Assembly: GCA_002437115.1 (NCBI GenBank)
Contig: DJOD01000018.1
Span: 3,069-67,068, forward strand
DNA: 64,000 nt
Source: Prevotella sp. UBA6447
GTDB lineage: Bacteria > Bacteroidota > Bacteroidia > Bacteroidales > Bacteroidaceae
Direction: 5' to 3'
A program made the translations under genes and the position numbers. Position 1 is the stretch's first letter. Each line of letters begins with the position of its first letter. The notes under the pieces are model-generated. The model had not been told where the DNA came from, ran no database searches, and saw nothing but the letters and a program-made list of their open reading frames with translations. Of the stretch, positions 50,533 to 60,077 are shown piece by piece.

Positions 50533-52107
50533 ATGAAACTGGAAAATAAAGAATTCGGCTTTGACAACTTCCTCGCAGAAATGAAGAAGTTGAAGACAGA
50601 GAAGCATTTCGACTACCTTGTCACCATCATCGGTGAGGACTTCGGACCCGAAGAGGGCCTTGGCTGCATCTACATCCTGGAGAACACCCAGACGCACGAG
50701 CGCGTCAGCGTCAAGCAACTGGCTAAGCAGGTCGGCGACGACTATGTGGTGCCCTCGGTCTACCACGTTTGGGCCTCGTCGAACCTCATGGAGCGAGAGG
50801 TCTACGACTTCCTCGGCGTGAAGTTCCTCGGGCATCCCGACATGCGCCGCCTCTTCCTCCGCAACGACTTCGAGGGATGGCCCCTGCGCAAGGACTTCGA
50901 CATGAGTCCAGAGCACAACCAGTTCCCCATGACCGACGAGCCTGAGAGCGACTGGACATCCGAGTGGAACCTCAACCGTGAGGGCGAGCTGGTGGAGACT
51001 AAGCACCGCCTCTTCGAGGACGATGACTTCGTGATCAACTTCGGCCCCAACCACCCGTCCACCCACGGTGTGCTCCGCCTGCAGACCGTCGTCGACGGCG
51101 AGACCATCAAGCACATCTATCCGCACCTCGGATACATACACCGTGGCATGGAGAAGATGATGGAGAGCATGACCTACCCGCAGACGCTGGCCTTGACCGA
51201 CCGTCTCAACTACCTCTGCGCCATGCACCACCGCCACGCTCTCGTGAGTGTCATCGAAGAGGCCATGGGCGTGGAGCTCAGCGACCGCATACAGTACATC
51301 CGCACCATCATGGACGAGCTGCAGCGCATCGACAACCACTTGCTCTTCCTCGGAACCTGCGCGCAGGACCTCTCGGCCCTCACCGCGTTCCTCTACTGCA
51401 TGCGCGACCGTGAGCACCTGCTCAACGTGATGGAGGAAACCACCGGCGGACGGCTCATCCAGAACTATTACCGCATCGGCGGACTGCAAGACGACATCGA
51501 CCCCAACTTCGTCGCAAACACCAAGACGCTCTGCAAGTACCTGCGCCCCATGGTGCAAGAGTACCTTGACGTCTTCGGCGACAATGTCATCACCCACAAG
51601 CGTCTCGAGGGCGTGGGATACATGAACCTCGCCGACTGTGTAGACTATGGCGTGACCGGGCCAGCCGGACGCGCCGCCGGCTGGCACAACGACGTGCGCA
51701 AGAACCATCCCTATGCTATGTACGGCAAGGTCGATTGGCAGGAGGTGACCGGAACGGGCGCCGACTCCATGGAGCGCTACATGATACACATCCGCGAGAT
51801 TTACCAGAGCCTCAACATCATCGAGCAGCTCATCGACAACATCCCCGAGGGCGAGTTCTACATCAAGCAGAAGCCCATCATCAAGGTGCCCGAGGGACAG
51901 TGGTACACCAGTGTCGAGGGAGGTGCCGGCGAGTTTGGCATCTACCTTGACAGCCGTGGAGACAAGAGCCCTTACCGCCTGAAGATGCGCCCCATGGGCC
52001 TCACCTTCGCCGGGGCTTTCGACAAGATGCTGCGCGGGCAGAAAGTGGCCGACCTCATCGCGACGGGCGCCTCGATCGACTTCGTGATTCCAGACCTCGA
52101 CCGCTAA
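50533..52107 (+). CDS. nuoCD: NADH-quinone oxidoreductase subunits C and D, fused
   Basis: 524 residues. The first ~150 are NuoC (ends with HPDMRRLFLRNDFEGWPLRKD), the rest NuoD (NFGPNHPSTHGVLR, HPHLGYIHRGMEK), which together form the quinone-binding site next to N2. NuoCD fusions are known in enterobacteria and Bacteroidetes. Confidence 0.96.
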   Translation: MKLENKEFGFDNFLAEMKKLKTEKHFDYLVTIIGEDFGPEEGLGCIYILENTQTHERVSVKQLAKQVGDDYVVPSVYHVWASSNLMEREVYDFLGVKFLGHPDMRRLFLRNDFEGWPLRKDFDMSPEHNQFPMTDEPESDWTSEWNLNREGELVETKHRLFEDDDFVINFGPNHPSTHGVLRLQTVVDGETIKHIYPHLGYIHRGMEKMMESMTYPQTLALTDRLNYLCAMHHRHALVSVIEEAMGVELSDRIQYIRTIMDELQRIDNHLLFLGTCAQDLSALTAFLYCMRDREHLLNVMEETTGGRLIQNYYRIGGLQDDIDPNFVANTKTLCKYLRPMVQEYLDVFGDNVITHKRLEGVGYMNLADCVDYGVTGPAGRAAGWHNDVRKNHPYAMYGKVDWQEVTGTGADSMERYMIHIREIYQSLNIIEQLIDNIPEGEFYIKQKPIIKVPEGQWYTSVEGGAGEFGIYLDSRGDKSPYRLKMRPMGLTFAGAFDKMLRGQKVADLIATGASIDFVIPDLDR

Positions 52108-52150
52108 TTATTATATAAGGTAATCAAGTAAACACAAAACATTCGCACAA

Positions 52151-53236
52151 ATGTTTGACTTCAAAATAGTTACAACATGGTTTGACAACCTTCTCCGACA
52201 AACCCTCGGGCTCGGCGATTTTTGGTCAATCCTTATTGAATGTGTATTGGTGGGGGTGATCGTCTTGACCATCTACGCCCTCATCGCCATGTTCATGATA
52301 TTCTTCGAGCGTAAGGTCTGCGCCTGGTTCCAGTGTCGCCTTGGCCCTATGCGTGTGGGTCCCTGGGGTATCTTCCAGGTGCTGGCCGATGTGCTGAAGA
52401 TGCTCATCAAGGAGATCTTCGGTGTCGACCGCTCCGACAAGTTTCTCTATGCGCTCGCGCCTTGCCTCACCATCCTGGCCAGCGTGGGCACCTTTGCCTT
52501 CCTGCCGTGGAACAAGGGCGCGCAGGTGCTCGACTTCAACGTGGGCGTCTTCATGATCACGGCCATCAGTTCCATTGGCGTGTTGGGTGTCATCCTCTCA
52601 GGATGGGGCTCCAACAACAAGTATTCTGTCGTGTCGGCCATGCGTGGCGCCGTGCAGATGATTTCTTATGAGATGTCGCTTGGCCTCTGCATGGTCACGG
52701 CGGTCGTGCTCTGTGGAACCATGCAGCTCAGCGGTATCGTGGAAGCGCAGACGGGCCCATGGAAGTGGCTCATCATACAGGGGCACATCCCTGCCATCGT
52801 GGCGTTCTGCGTGTTCCTCATCGCCGGCAACGCCGAGGCCAACCGTGGCCCGTTCGACTTGGCCGAGGCTGAGAGCGAGCTGACCGCCGGTTACCACACG
52901 GAGTATAGCGGAATGGGCTTCGGCTACTTCTACCTCGCCGAATACCTGAACCTCGTGGTCATCTCGGGTCTGGCAGCTGCCATCTTCCTCGGAGGCTGGG
53001 CTCCACTCAACATCGGGGTCGACGGCTTCGACACGGTAATGAACTACATCCCAGGCTTTGTCTGGTTCATCGGTAAGACGCTGCTCGTCATCTGGGTGCT
53101 CATGTGGGTGCGCTGGACTTTCCCGCGCCTCCGCATCGACCATATCCTGGTGCTCGAGTGGAAGTACCTCATGCCGCTCATGCTCATCACGCTCGTCGTT
53201 ATGACGGCCTGCGTGGCACTGGGCTGGACGCTTTAA
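52151..53236 (+). CDS. nuoH: NADH-quinone oxidoreductase subunit H
   Basis: 361 residues, about eight helices. Contains GPMRVGPWGIFQVLADVLKM and the quinone-chamber sequence AEAESELTAGYHTEYSGMGF. Anchors the hydrophilic arm to the membrane arm. 43 bp after nuoCD. Confidence 0.96.
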   Translation: MFDFKIVTTWFDNLLRQTLGLGDFWSILIECVLVGVIVLTIYALIAMFMIFFERKVCAWFQCRLGPMRVGPWGIFQVLADVLKMLIKEIFGVDRSDKFLYALAPCLTILASVGTFAFLPWNKGAQVLDFNVGVFMITAISSIGVLGVILSGWGSNNKYSVVSAMRGAVQMISYEMSLGLCMVTAVVLCGTMQLSGIVEAQTGPWKWLIIQGHIPAIVAFCVFLIAGNAEANRGPFDLAEAESELTAGYHTEYSGMGFGYFYLAEYLNLVVISGLAAAIFLGGWAPLNIGVDGFDTVMNYIPGFVWFIGKTLLVIWVLMWVRWTFPRLRIDHILVLEWKYLMPLMLITLVVMTACVALGWTL

Positions 53237-53278
53237 CATTCATGGATCATTAACGTAAACAAAAAACATTCATCAAAT

Positions 53279-53845
53279 ATGTCTGAATCATATTTTGGCG
53301 GTATCAAGGACGCTGTCAAGACTTTGGCTACTGGCCTGAAGGTGACCATGAAGGAATACTTCACGCCTAAGTCGACGGAGCAGTATCCCGAGAACCGCAA
53401 GACCACGTTGCACGTCAGCCCCCGTCACCGAGGGCGCCTCGTCTTCAGCCGTGTGGAGAGCCTCGACGACCCGCAGGCGCAGAAGCGCGGCCTCAAGGTG
53501 GGCGACTACAAGTGCACGGCTTGCACGCTGTGTGAGAAGGCTTGCCCCAACGACACCATCAAGATCACCGCGCACATGGAGACCGACGAGAAGACGGGCA
53601 AGAAGCGCAAGGTGCTCGACGATTACCAGTACGACCTCGGCGACTGCATGTTCTGCCAGCTCTGCGTCAACGCTTGCAACTTCGGGGCCATCCACTTCAC
53701 TAACGATTTTGAGAATGCCGTGTTCGACCGCTCCAAGCTCGTGCTGCACCTCAACGAGGAGGTCTACGAGGGAGGATCGCTGCCCAACCTCATCGATGGG
53801 GGCGCGCCGCTCACGATCGGAGAGTTTAACACTAAAACCAAATAA
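53279..53845 (+). CDS. nuoI: NADH-quinone oxidoreductase subunit I (two [4Fe-4S])
   Basis: 188 residues. Two ferredoxin-type motifs CTACTLCEKACP and CMFCQLCVNAC bind clusters N6a and N6b. With the 24-kDa, 51-kDa and 75-kDa subunits missing, it is the best electron entry site from a soluble donor. Confidence 0.95.
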   Translation: MSESYFGGIKDAVKTLATGLKVTMKEYFTPKSTEQYPENRKTTLHVSPRHRGRLVFSRVESLDDPQAQKRGLKVGDYKCTACTLCEKACPNDTIKITAHMETDEKTGKKRKVLDDYQYDLGDCMFCQLCVNACNFGAIHFTNDFENAVFDRSKLVLHLNEEVYEGGSLPNLIDGGAPLTIGEFNTKTK

Positions 53846-53851
53846 TCGACT

Positions 53852-54382
53852 ATGGCAAGTTTAGCGCATATCATTATTTTCACCATCTTAGCCGTAGTCA
53901 TCCTTGGCTCAGCTATCTTGTCGGTGATGACCAAGAGTATCATGCGGGCGGCAACGTTCCTGCTCTTCGTGCTCTTCGCCATCGCGGGCATCTATTTCAT
54001 GTTGGGTTACACCTACCTGGGAGCAGCGCAGATATCTGTCTATGCAGGTGGCATCACCGTGCTCTACGTGTTTGCCATCCAGCTGGTCAGCAAGCGCACG
54101 CTGCAGGGGCTTACAGAGCGTATCAAGGCATCGCGCCTCATCAGCGGCGCGCTCGTCACCCTTGCCGGGCTCGCGGTTGTCTGCCTGGTGCTGCTCAAGA
54201 ACCAGTTTGTGGAGCAGGCGGTGGCCGGCCCCATCACAGAGTATGACATGAGCAATGTGGCTCACGCCATCGTTGGCGCGGGCAAGTATCAGTATGTTTT
54301 GCCGTTTGAGTTCATATCAGTGTTCCTGCTGGCGTGCATCATCGGCGGTGTCTTAATCGCAAGAAAGGAGGACAAGAAATGA
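53852..54382 (+). CDS. nuoJ: NADH-quinone oxidoreductase subunit J
   Basis: 176 residues, five helices; includes the family segment GYTYLGAAQISVYAGGITVLYVFAI. Overlaps nuoK by 4 bp. Confidence 0.93.
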   Translation: MASLAHIIIFTILAVVILGSAILSVMTKSIMRAATFLLFVLFAIAGIYFMLGYTYLGAAQISVYAGGITVLYVFAIQLVSKRTLQGLTERIKASRLISGALVTLAGLAVVCLVLLKNQFVEQAVAGPITEYDMSNVAHAIVGAGKYQYVLPFEFISVFLLACIIGGVLIARKEDKK

Positions 54383-54687
54383 TTCCTGTTGAGTGTTATC
54401 TGGTGCTGAGCACCTTGTTGTTCTTTATCGGTGTCTTTGGATTTTGCACACGCCGAAACCTTGTGGCCATGCTGATTTCCATAGAGCTGGTGCTCAACGC
54501 TGTAGACCTTAATTTCGCAGTGTTCAACCGCATCCTCTTCCCGGGACAACTGGAGGGCATGTTTTTCACCTTGTTCTCCATTGGCGTGGCGGCTGCTGAG
54601 ACCGCTGTGGCCCTGGCAATCATCATCAACGTTTACCGCAACTATCACAGTGACCAGGTGAACAGTATTGAAAACATGAAATTCTAA
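54379..54687 (+). CDS. nuoK: NADH-quinone oxidoreductase subunit K
   Basis: 102 residues, three helices with the conserved MLISIELVLNAVDLNF and AAAETAVALAIII (Glu residues of the proton channel). A strong AGGAGG sits before the ATG at 54379; the reading from 54334 is inside nuoJ. Confidence 0.95.
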   Translation: MIPVECYLVLSTLLFFIGVFGFCTRRNLVAMLISIELVLNAVDLNFAVFNRILFPGQLEGMFFTLFSIGVAAAETAVALAIIINVYRNYHSDQVNSIENMKF

Positions 54688-54695
54688 ATTGCACA

Positions 54696-56657
54696 ATGGA
54701 ACAGTATAGTTATTCATTTTTGATACTCCTTCTCCCATTCCTGAGTTTCCTGGTCTTGGGATTGCTCGGCATGAAGATGAAGAAGCCTGTGGCGGGTGCC
54801 ATTGGCACGGCAGTGCTGGGTGTGCTGTGGTGCATGAGCCTCTACACGGCTTATACCTATTTCTTTGCAGAAGGACGCGGAGCCAACGGGCTCTTCCCGA
54901 CGGTTACGGTGTTCAACTTCACATGGATGAAGTTCACCGAGCTGCTGACCTTCAACATTGGTTTCCGCCTCACGCCCATGAGCGTGATGATGCTCATCGT
55001 CATCACCACGGTCTCGTTTATGGTACACATCTATTCGTTTGGCTACATGGCCGAGCGTGACGAGAATTATAAGAAGGAAGGTTATGAGAAAGGCTTCCAG
55101 CGCTTCTATGCTTACCTGAGCCTCTTCACCATGTCCATGCTCGGACTGGTGGTGGCCACCAACATCTTCCAGATGTATCTCTTCTGGGAGCTTGTGGGCG
55201 TCTGCTCTTACTTGCTCATTGGCTTCTATTACCCGAAGCACGCTGCCGTGCATGCCTCGAAGAAGGCTTTCATCGTGACCCGCTTCGCCGACCTGTTCTT
55301 CCTCATCGGTATCCTGTTCTACAGCTACTATGTGGGGACGTTCAACTTCGACCTCTCGGCCGACCCCACCTTGGCGGCCAAGCTGCCGGGGGCTGCAGTG
55401 TTCCTGCCGATGTCGCTCTTCCTGATGTTCATCGGAGGTGCCGGTAAGTCGGCCATGTTCCCCCTGCACATTTGGTTGCCTGATGCCATGGAAGGCCCCA
55501 CGCCCGTGTCGGCGCTTATCCACGCCGCTACCATGGTCGTGGCAGGTGTCTACCAGGTAGCTGCCCTCATGCCTATCTGGGTGGCTTACGCGCCGGGCAC
55601 GCTCCACTACATTGCTTACATCGCTGCTTTCACGGCGTTCTACGCTGCTGCGGTGGCTTGCTGCCAGCGCGACATCAAGCGTGGACTGGCCTTCTCCACC
55701 ATCTCGCAGATTGCCTATATGCTCACCGCCCTGGGTGTGGTGACGGCCATGGAGGGCGAGGGAAGCGTTGGATACATGGCTTCGTTGTTCCACCTGTTCA
55801 CACACGCCATGTTCAAGGCTTTGCTCTTCCTGTGCTCGGGTGCCATCATTGTCATCATCGGCTCCAACTTCAAGGAGTACATGGGTGGACTTCACAAGTA
55901 CATGCCCATCACCAACATCTGCTTCCTCATCGGGACGATTGCCATCAGCGGCTTCTGGCCTTTAGCCGGTTTCTTCTCCAAGGACGAGATCGTGGACGCT
56001 TGCTTCCACTTCTCTCCCTACCTTGGGTGGTTCATGACCTTGGTCAGCGGCATGACGGCTTTCTATATGTTTAGGCTTTATTATGTCATCTTCTGGGGCA
56101 ACAGCTATTATGAGCAGGATCCCGACCATCGCCGCAAGCCGGCTGAGGTGCCCTTCGTGATGTGGGGACCGCTAGTGTTCCTGTCGCTCATCAGCATCGT
56201 CGCGGGATGGATTCCTTTTGGGCACTTCATCACCTTGGACGGCCATTCTGAGGAGATAGCCTTGCAGCATTTCCAGTTTGGCTCGACGGCATGGTGTTCG
56301 TTGGCTGTGGCTTGCATAGGCTTTGCGCTGGCCACCTATATGTATGCGCCCAAGCACAACCCCTTGCCCGACAAGCTGGCCAAGGCCATGCCTTCGTTGC
56401 ACAAGGCTGCGCTCAACCGCTTCTACATTGACGATGCCTGGCAGTTCTTCACACACAAGATTGTATTTGGTTGCTTCTCAGTGCCCATTGCGTGGTTTGA
56501 CCGCCATGTCATCGATGGCATGTTCAACTTCTCTGCGTGGGCTACGCAAGAAGGCGGCGAGGCTATCCGCCCTTGGCAGAGCGGCGACGTGCGCCAGTAT
56601 GCCGTCTGGTTCCTTACGGGTTCTGTGGCCCTGACGTTGATTTTGCTGTGCATTTAA
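54696..56657 (+). CDS. nuoL: NADH-quinone oxidoreductase subunit L
   Basis: 653 residues, antiporter-like. Key parts: FWELVGVCSYLLIGFYY (Glu), GAGKSAMFPLHIWLPDAMEGPTPVSALIHAATMV (Lys and His of the channel). The end has the long lateral helix found in NuoL, ending with hydrophobic anchor. Confidence 0.96.
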   Translation: MEQYSYSFLILLLPFLSFLVLGLLGMKMKKPVAGAIGTAVLGVLWCMSLYTAYTYFFAEGRGANGLFPTVTVFNFTWMKFTELLTFNIGFRLTPMSVMMLIVITTVSFMVHIYSFGYMAERDENYKKEGYEKGFQRFYAYLSLFTMSMLGLVVATNIFQMYLFWELVGVCSYLLIGFYYPKHAAVHASKKAFIVTRFADLFFLIGILFYSYYVGTFNFDLSADPTLAAKLPGAAVFLPMSLFLMFIGGAGKSAMFPLHIWLPDAMEGPTPVSALIHAATMVVAGVYQVAALMPIWVAYAPGTLHYIAYIAAFTAFYAAAVACCQRDIKRGLAFSTISQIAYMLTALGVVTAMEGEGSVGYMASLFHLFTHAMFKALLFLCSGAIIVIIGSNFKEYMGGLHKYMPITNICFLIGTIAISGFWPLAGFFSKDEIVDACFHFSPYLGWFMTLVSGMTAFYMFRLYYVIFWGNSYYEQDPDHRRKPAEVPFVMWGPLVFLSLISIVAGWIPFGHFITLDGHSEEIALQHFQFGSTAWCSLAVACIGFALATYMYAPKHNPLPDKLAKAMPSLHKAALNRFYIDDAWQFFTHKIVFGCFSVPIAWFDRHVIDGMFNFSAWATQEGGEAIRPWQSGDVRQYAVWFLTGSVALTLILLCI

Positions 56658-56690
56658 ACTAACATCCCAACACCAAACAACTAAAAGAAA

Positions 56691-58214
56691 ATGACATTTT
56701 TAACATTATTCGTCGTTATTCCAGTCCTGATGTTGCTGGCCTTGTGGCTGGCTCGCAACGACAGTCAGGTTCGTGGCGTGATGGTGGTTGGCTCCACGGC
56801 GTTGCTCGCGCTTTCCATCTACCTCGTTTTCGAGTTTGTCCACGCCCGTGAGACGATGTCCGCCGAACAGGCACCTTTCCTTTTCGGCACGGCAATACCC
56901 TGGTTTGAACCGCTCAATATCTATTATCGCACGGGCGTTGACGGCATCTCGGTGGTCATGTTGCTGCTGAGTTCCATCATCGTCTTCACTGGAACCTTTG
57001 CCAGTTGGCAGCAGCATCCCATGCAAAAGGAGTATTTCCTCTGGTTCACCCTGCTGTCCATTGGTGTCTACGGCTTCTTCATCTCGGTTGACCTCTTCAC
57101 CATGTTCATGTTCTATGAGGTGGCTCTGATACCGATGTACTTACTCATTGGCGTGTGGGGCACGGGGCCAAAGGAATACTCAGCCATGAAGTTGACATTG
57201 ATGTTGATGGGCGGTTCAGCCCTCCTCATCATCGGCATCCTGGGCATTTATTTCTTCAACGGCCAGTATAGCCATGTCTACACGATGAGTGTCGTGGAGA
57301 TTGCGCAGCTCAATGCCATTCCCGACTTCATCCAGAAGATATTCTTCCCGTTTATCTTCATCGGCTTTGGCATCTTGGGTGCCATGTTCCCATTCCACAC
57401 ATGGTCTCCCGATGGCCATGCTTCGGCTCCCACGGCAGTTTCCATGCTCCATGCGGGTGTGCTGATGAAGCTTGGCGGTTACGGTTGTTTCCGTGTGGCC
57501 ATGTACCTCTTGCCTGAGGCCGCCCAGCAGTTGTCGTGGATATTCTTGATTCTCACCACCATCTCGGTGGTCTACGGTGCGCTGTCGGCTTGTGTGCAGA
57601 CTGACCTGAAGTATATCAACGCTTACTCTTCGGTCTCCCACTGTGGCATGGTGCTCTTTGCCCTCTTGATGATGACCAAGACTGCCTGCACGGGAGCCAT
57701 CCTGCAGATGCTTTCCCATGGCTTGATGACGGCCTTGTTCTTTGCGGTCATCGGCATGATTTACCACCGTGCCGGCACGCGTGACGTGCGCAAGTTGGGT
57801 GGCTTGATGAAGGTCGTCCCATTCTTGGCAGTGGGCTATGTCATTGCCGGTTTGGCCAACCTGGGTCTTCCTGGTTTCTCTGGATTTGTGGCAGAGATGA
57901 ACATTTTCGTTGGATCGTTTGAGGTCAACGACACGTTCCATCGCACTTGCACCATCATTGCTTGCACTTCAATCGTCATCACGGCCGTCTATATTCTCCG
58001 TGTGGTCGGCAAGATTTGCTACCAGAAGGTGGCCAGCGACACCATCATGAAGCTGACCGATGCCACGTGGGACGAGCGCGTCGCTGTTGGTGGTCTTATC
58101 CTGTGTGTGGCAGGTCTTGGCATGTTGCCACTTTGGGTGCAAGACATCATCAATGATGCCGTGGCTCCGATGATTCATCACATCATGGGCACAGGTGCTG
58201 TCGCAGGTATGTAA
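56691..58214 (+). CDS. nuoM: NADH-quinone oxidoreductase subunit M
   Basis: 507 residues, antiporter-like. Includes FYEVALIPMYLLIG, FPFHTWSPDGHASAPTAVSMLHAGVLMKLG and KYINAYSSVSHCG. 33 bp after nuoL. Confidence 0.96.
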   Translation: MTFLTLFVVIPVLMLLALWLARNDSQVRGVMVVGSTALLALSIYLVFEFVHARETMSAEQAPFLFGTAIPWFEPLNIYYRTGVDGISVVMLLLSSIIVFTGTFASWQQHPMQKEYFLWFTLLSIGVYGFFISVDLFTMFMFYEVALIPMYLLIGVWGTGPKEYSAMKLTLMLMGGSALLIIGILGIYFFNGQYSHVYTMSVVEIAQLNAIPDFIQKIFFPFIFIGFGILGAMFPFHTWSPDGHASAPTAVSMLHAGVLMKLGGYGCFRVAMYLLPEAAQQLSWIFLILTTISVVYGALSACVQTDLKYINAYSSVSHCGMVLFALLMMTKTACTGAILQMLSHGLMTALFFAVIGMIYHRAGTRDVRKLGGLMKVVPFLAVGYVIAGLANLGLPGFSGFVAEMNIFVGSFEVNDTFHRTCTIIACTSIVITAVYILRVVGKICYQKVASDTIMKLTDATWDERVAVGGLILCVAGLGMLPLWVQDIINDAVAPMIHHIMGTGAVAGM

Positions 58215-58243
58215 TGTATCAATTTTAAACCTTGAATATAACA

Positions 58244-59716
58244 ATGATGAATATAGATTATAGTCAGTTTTTAAACATGATCCCTGAGGTGACCCTCATG
58301 GCCATCTTGCTGATTGTGTTCATTACAGACCTGTTCACGGCCAAGAAGCCCGGAGAAGAGCCTTCTCGAACTTGGTTCAATCCATTCGTGTGCGTATTGC
58401 TGTTGGCACATGTTCTGATCAACATTCAGACCACCCCCGACGTGACTGCTTTCGGTGGCATGTACATGACCAATGCCAGCGTGGGTGTTATCAAGACGAT
58501 TCTCGCGTTCAGCGCACTCATCGTGTGCATCCAGTCGCGCGAATGGTTGCGTCGTTCCGACACTTGTTTCAAGGAAGGTGAGTTCTATGAGTTGACAATT
58601 GCCACCTTGCTTGGCATGAACATGATGGTTTCGGCCAACCACTTCCTGCTTTTCTTCTTAGGCTTGGAGATGGCTTCCGTCCCCATGGCTTGCCTTGTGG
58701 CCTTCGACAAGTATCGCCACAATTCCGCCGAGGCGGGCGCCAAGTTCATCTTGACAGCCACGTTCTCCAGTGGTGTCATGCTTTATGGCATCAGCTTCTT
58801 GTATGCCGCCACGGGCACGCTCTATTTCGACGATGTTGTGTCCCATGTCTCAGCAACTCCGCTTTGCATCATGGGCATGGTGTTCTTCTTCAGTGGTTTA
58901 GGCTTCAAGATTTCGCTTGTTCCCTTCCATTTCTGGACTGCCGACACCTACCAGGGTGCCCCCACCACCGTGTCGGGCTACCTGAGTGTCACTTCCAAGG
59001 GTGCCGCAGCCTTTGCGCTCTGTGCCATTCTGATGAAAGTCTTCGCCCCCATCGTGGAGTATTGGCAGGTCATGCTGATGGTGATTATCGTCTTGTCAAT
59101 CACCATAGGCAACCTCTTTGCCATCCACCAGAAAGACTTGAAGCGCTTCATGGCCTTCAGTTCCATTTCGCAGGCAGGCTACATCATGCTCGCCGTGGTG
59201 GGCAACTCGGCCATGAGTGTCACGGCCTTGTCTTTCTATGTGCTGATTTATGTGGTTGCCAACCTTGCTGTGTTCACCATCATTTCGGCGGTTGAGGAGC
59301 ACAACGGAGGTGTGGTCAGCATGGATGCCTACAATGGCTTCTACAAGACCAATCCACGCTTGGCATTTCTGATGACGCTGGCCTTGTTCTCGTTGGGTGG
59401 CATTCCTCCCTTTGCAGGTATGTTCTCGAAGTTCTTCGTGTTCATGGCCGCCGCCAACGGCGCGCAGGTCACTACGACCATTGGTGCCACCATCTACGCG
59501 GTGGTGTTCATCGCTTTGGTCAACACAGTGCTGTCGCTCTACTACTATCTGCTCATCGTCAAAGCCATGTTTATCCGTGAGAACGACCATCCGCTGCCCA
59601 CTTTCAAGAGCCACGTCAACACCAAGCTGGCCTTGGCCATCTGCACGTTGGGCATTGTGGCCTTTGGCGTATGCAGTTTCGTTTACAATTGGATACATGC
59701 CGCATCGGTGCTGTAA
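58244..59716 (+). CDS. nuoN: NADH-quinone oxidoreductase subunit N
   Basis: 490 residues, antiporter-like, with FLGLEMASVPMACLVAF, SLVPFHFWTADTYQGAPTTVSGYLSVTSKGAAAF and LKRFMAFSSISQAGYIM. The frame opens with TTG at 58232; the first ATG is at 58244 with another at 58247. Last gene of the operon, closed by a terminator. Confidence 0.95.
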   Translation: MMNIDYSQFLNMIPEVTLMAILLIVFITDLFTAKKPGEEPSRTWFNPFVCVLLLAHVLINIQTTPDVTAFGGMYMTNASVGVIKTILAFSALIVCIQSREWLRRSDTCFKEGEFYELTIATLLGMNMMVSANHFLLFFLGLEMASVPMACLVAFDKYRHNSAEAGAKFILTATFSSGVMLYGISFLYAATGTLYFDDVVSHVSATPLCIMGMVFFFSGLGFKISLVPFHFWTADTYQGAPTTVSGYLSVTSKGAAAFALCAILMKVFAPIVEYWQVMLMVIIVLSITIGNLFAIHQKDLKRFMAFSSISQAGYIMLAVVGNSAMSVTALSFYVLIYVVANLAVFTIISAVEEHNGGVVSMDAYNGFYKTNPRLAFLMTLALFSLGGIPPFAGMFSKFFVFMAAANGAQVTTTIGATIYAVVFIALVNTVLSLYYYLLIVKAMFIRENDHPLPTFKSHVNTKLALAICTLGIVAFGVCSFVYNWIHAASVL

Positions 59717-59740
59717 CCTGTTGTAAAGTTCATCCATAGT

Positions 59741-59777
59741 AAAAGCCGCATGGGTCAGACGACCTGTGCGGCTTTTT
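59741..59777 (+). terminator. Terminator of the nuo operon
   Basis: AAAAGCCGCA (59741-59750) pairs with TGCGGCTTTT (59767-59776), with an inner GGTC/GACC, followed by T5. Confidence 0.9.
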
Positions 59778-60077
59778 CTTGGTGTCGGTAGGGCATTCAT
59801 GCCTACGTTTCCGAATCGGTATCGTTTCTTGTGAAGATAGATTCTATTTTGTTTTTTCATTCGTTATCGTACAGATTTTTCTCCCTAAGCGGTCAATTCT
59901 TCCCATTTTTTTCTAACTTTGCTGATTAGAAGGTGACGGTGCCCTTGCAGTAAAGGCAGCATTGTGATAGGCACCGCTCCCTGTCAACGCGACGTCTATG
60001 TGTTGTAAGGCCGTAGGCTGATGTTCGCTGGACTATTCGGATAATGTATTAACAAGTCTGCCCAATGAACGATTGAC
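59778..60077. other. Intergenic region before the esterase gene
   Basis: No gene. A TAACTTTG box at 59914-59921 is the best -7 element for the following gene, implying a leader of about 150 nt; no -33 match at the right spacing. Confidence 0.4.
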
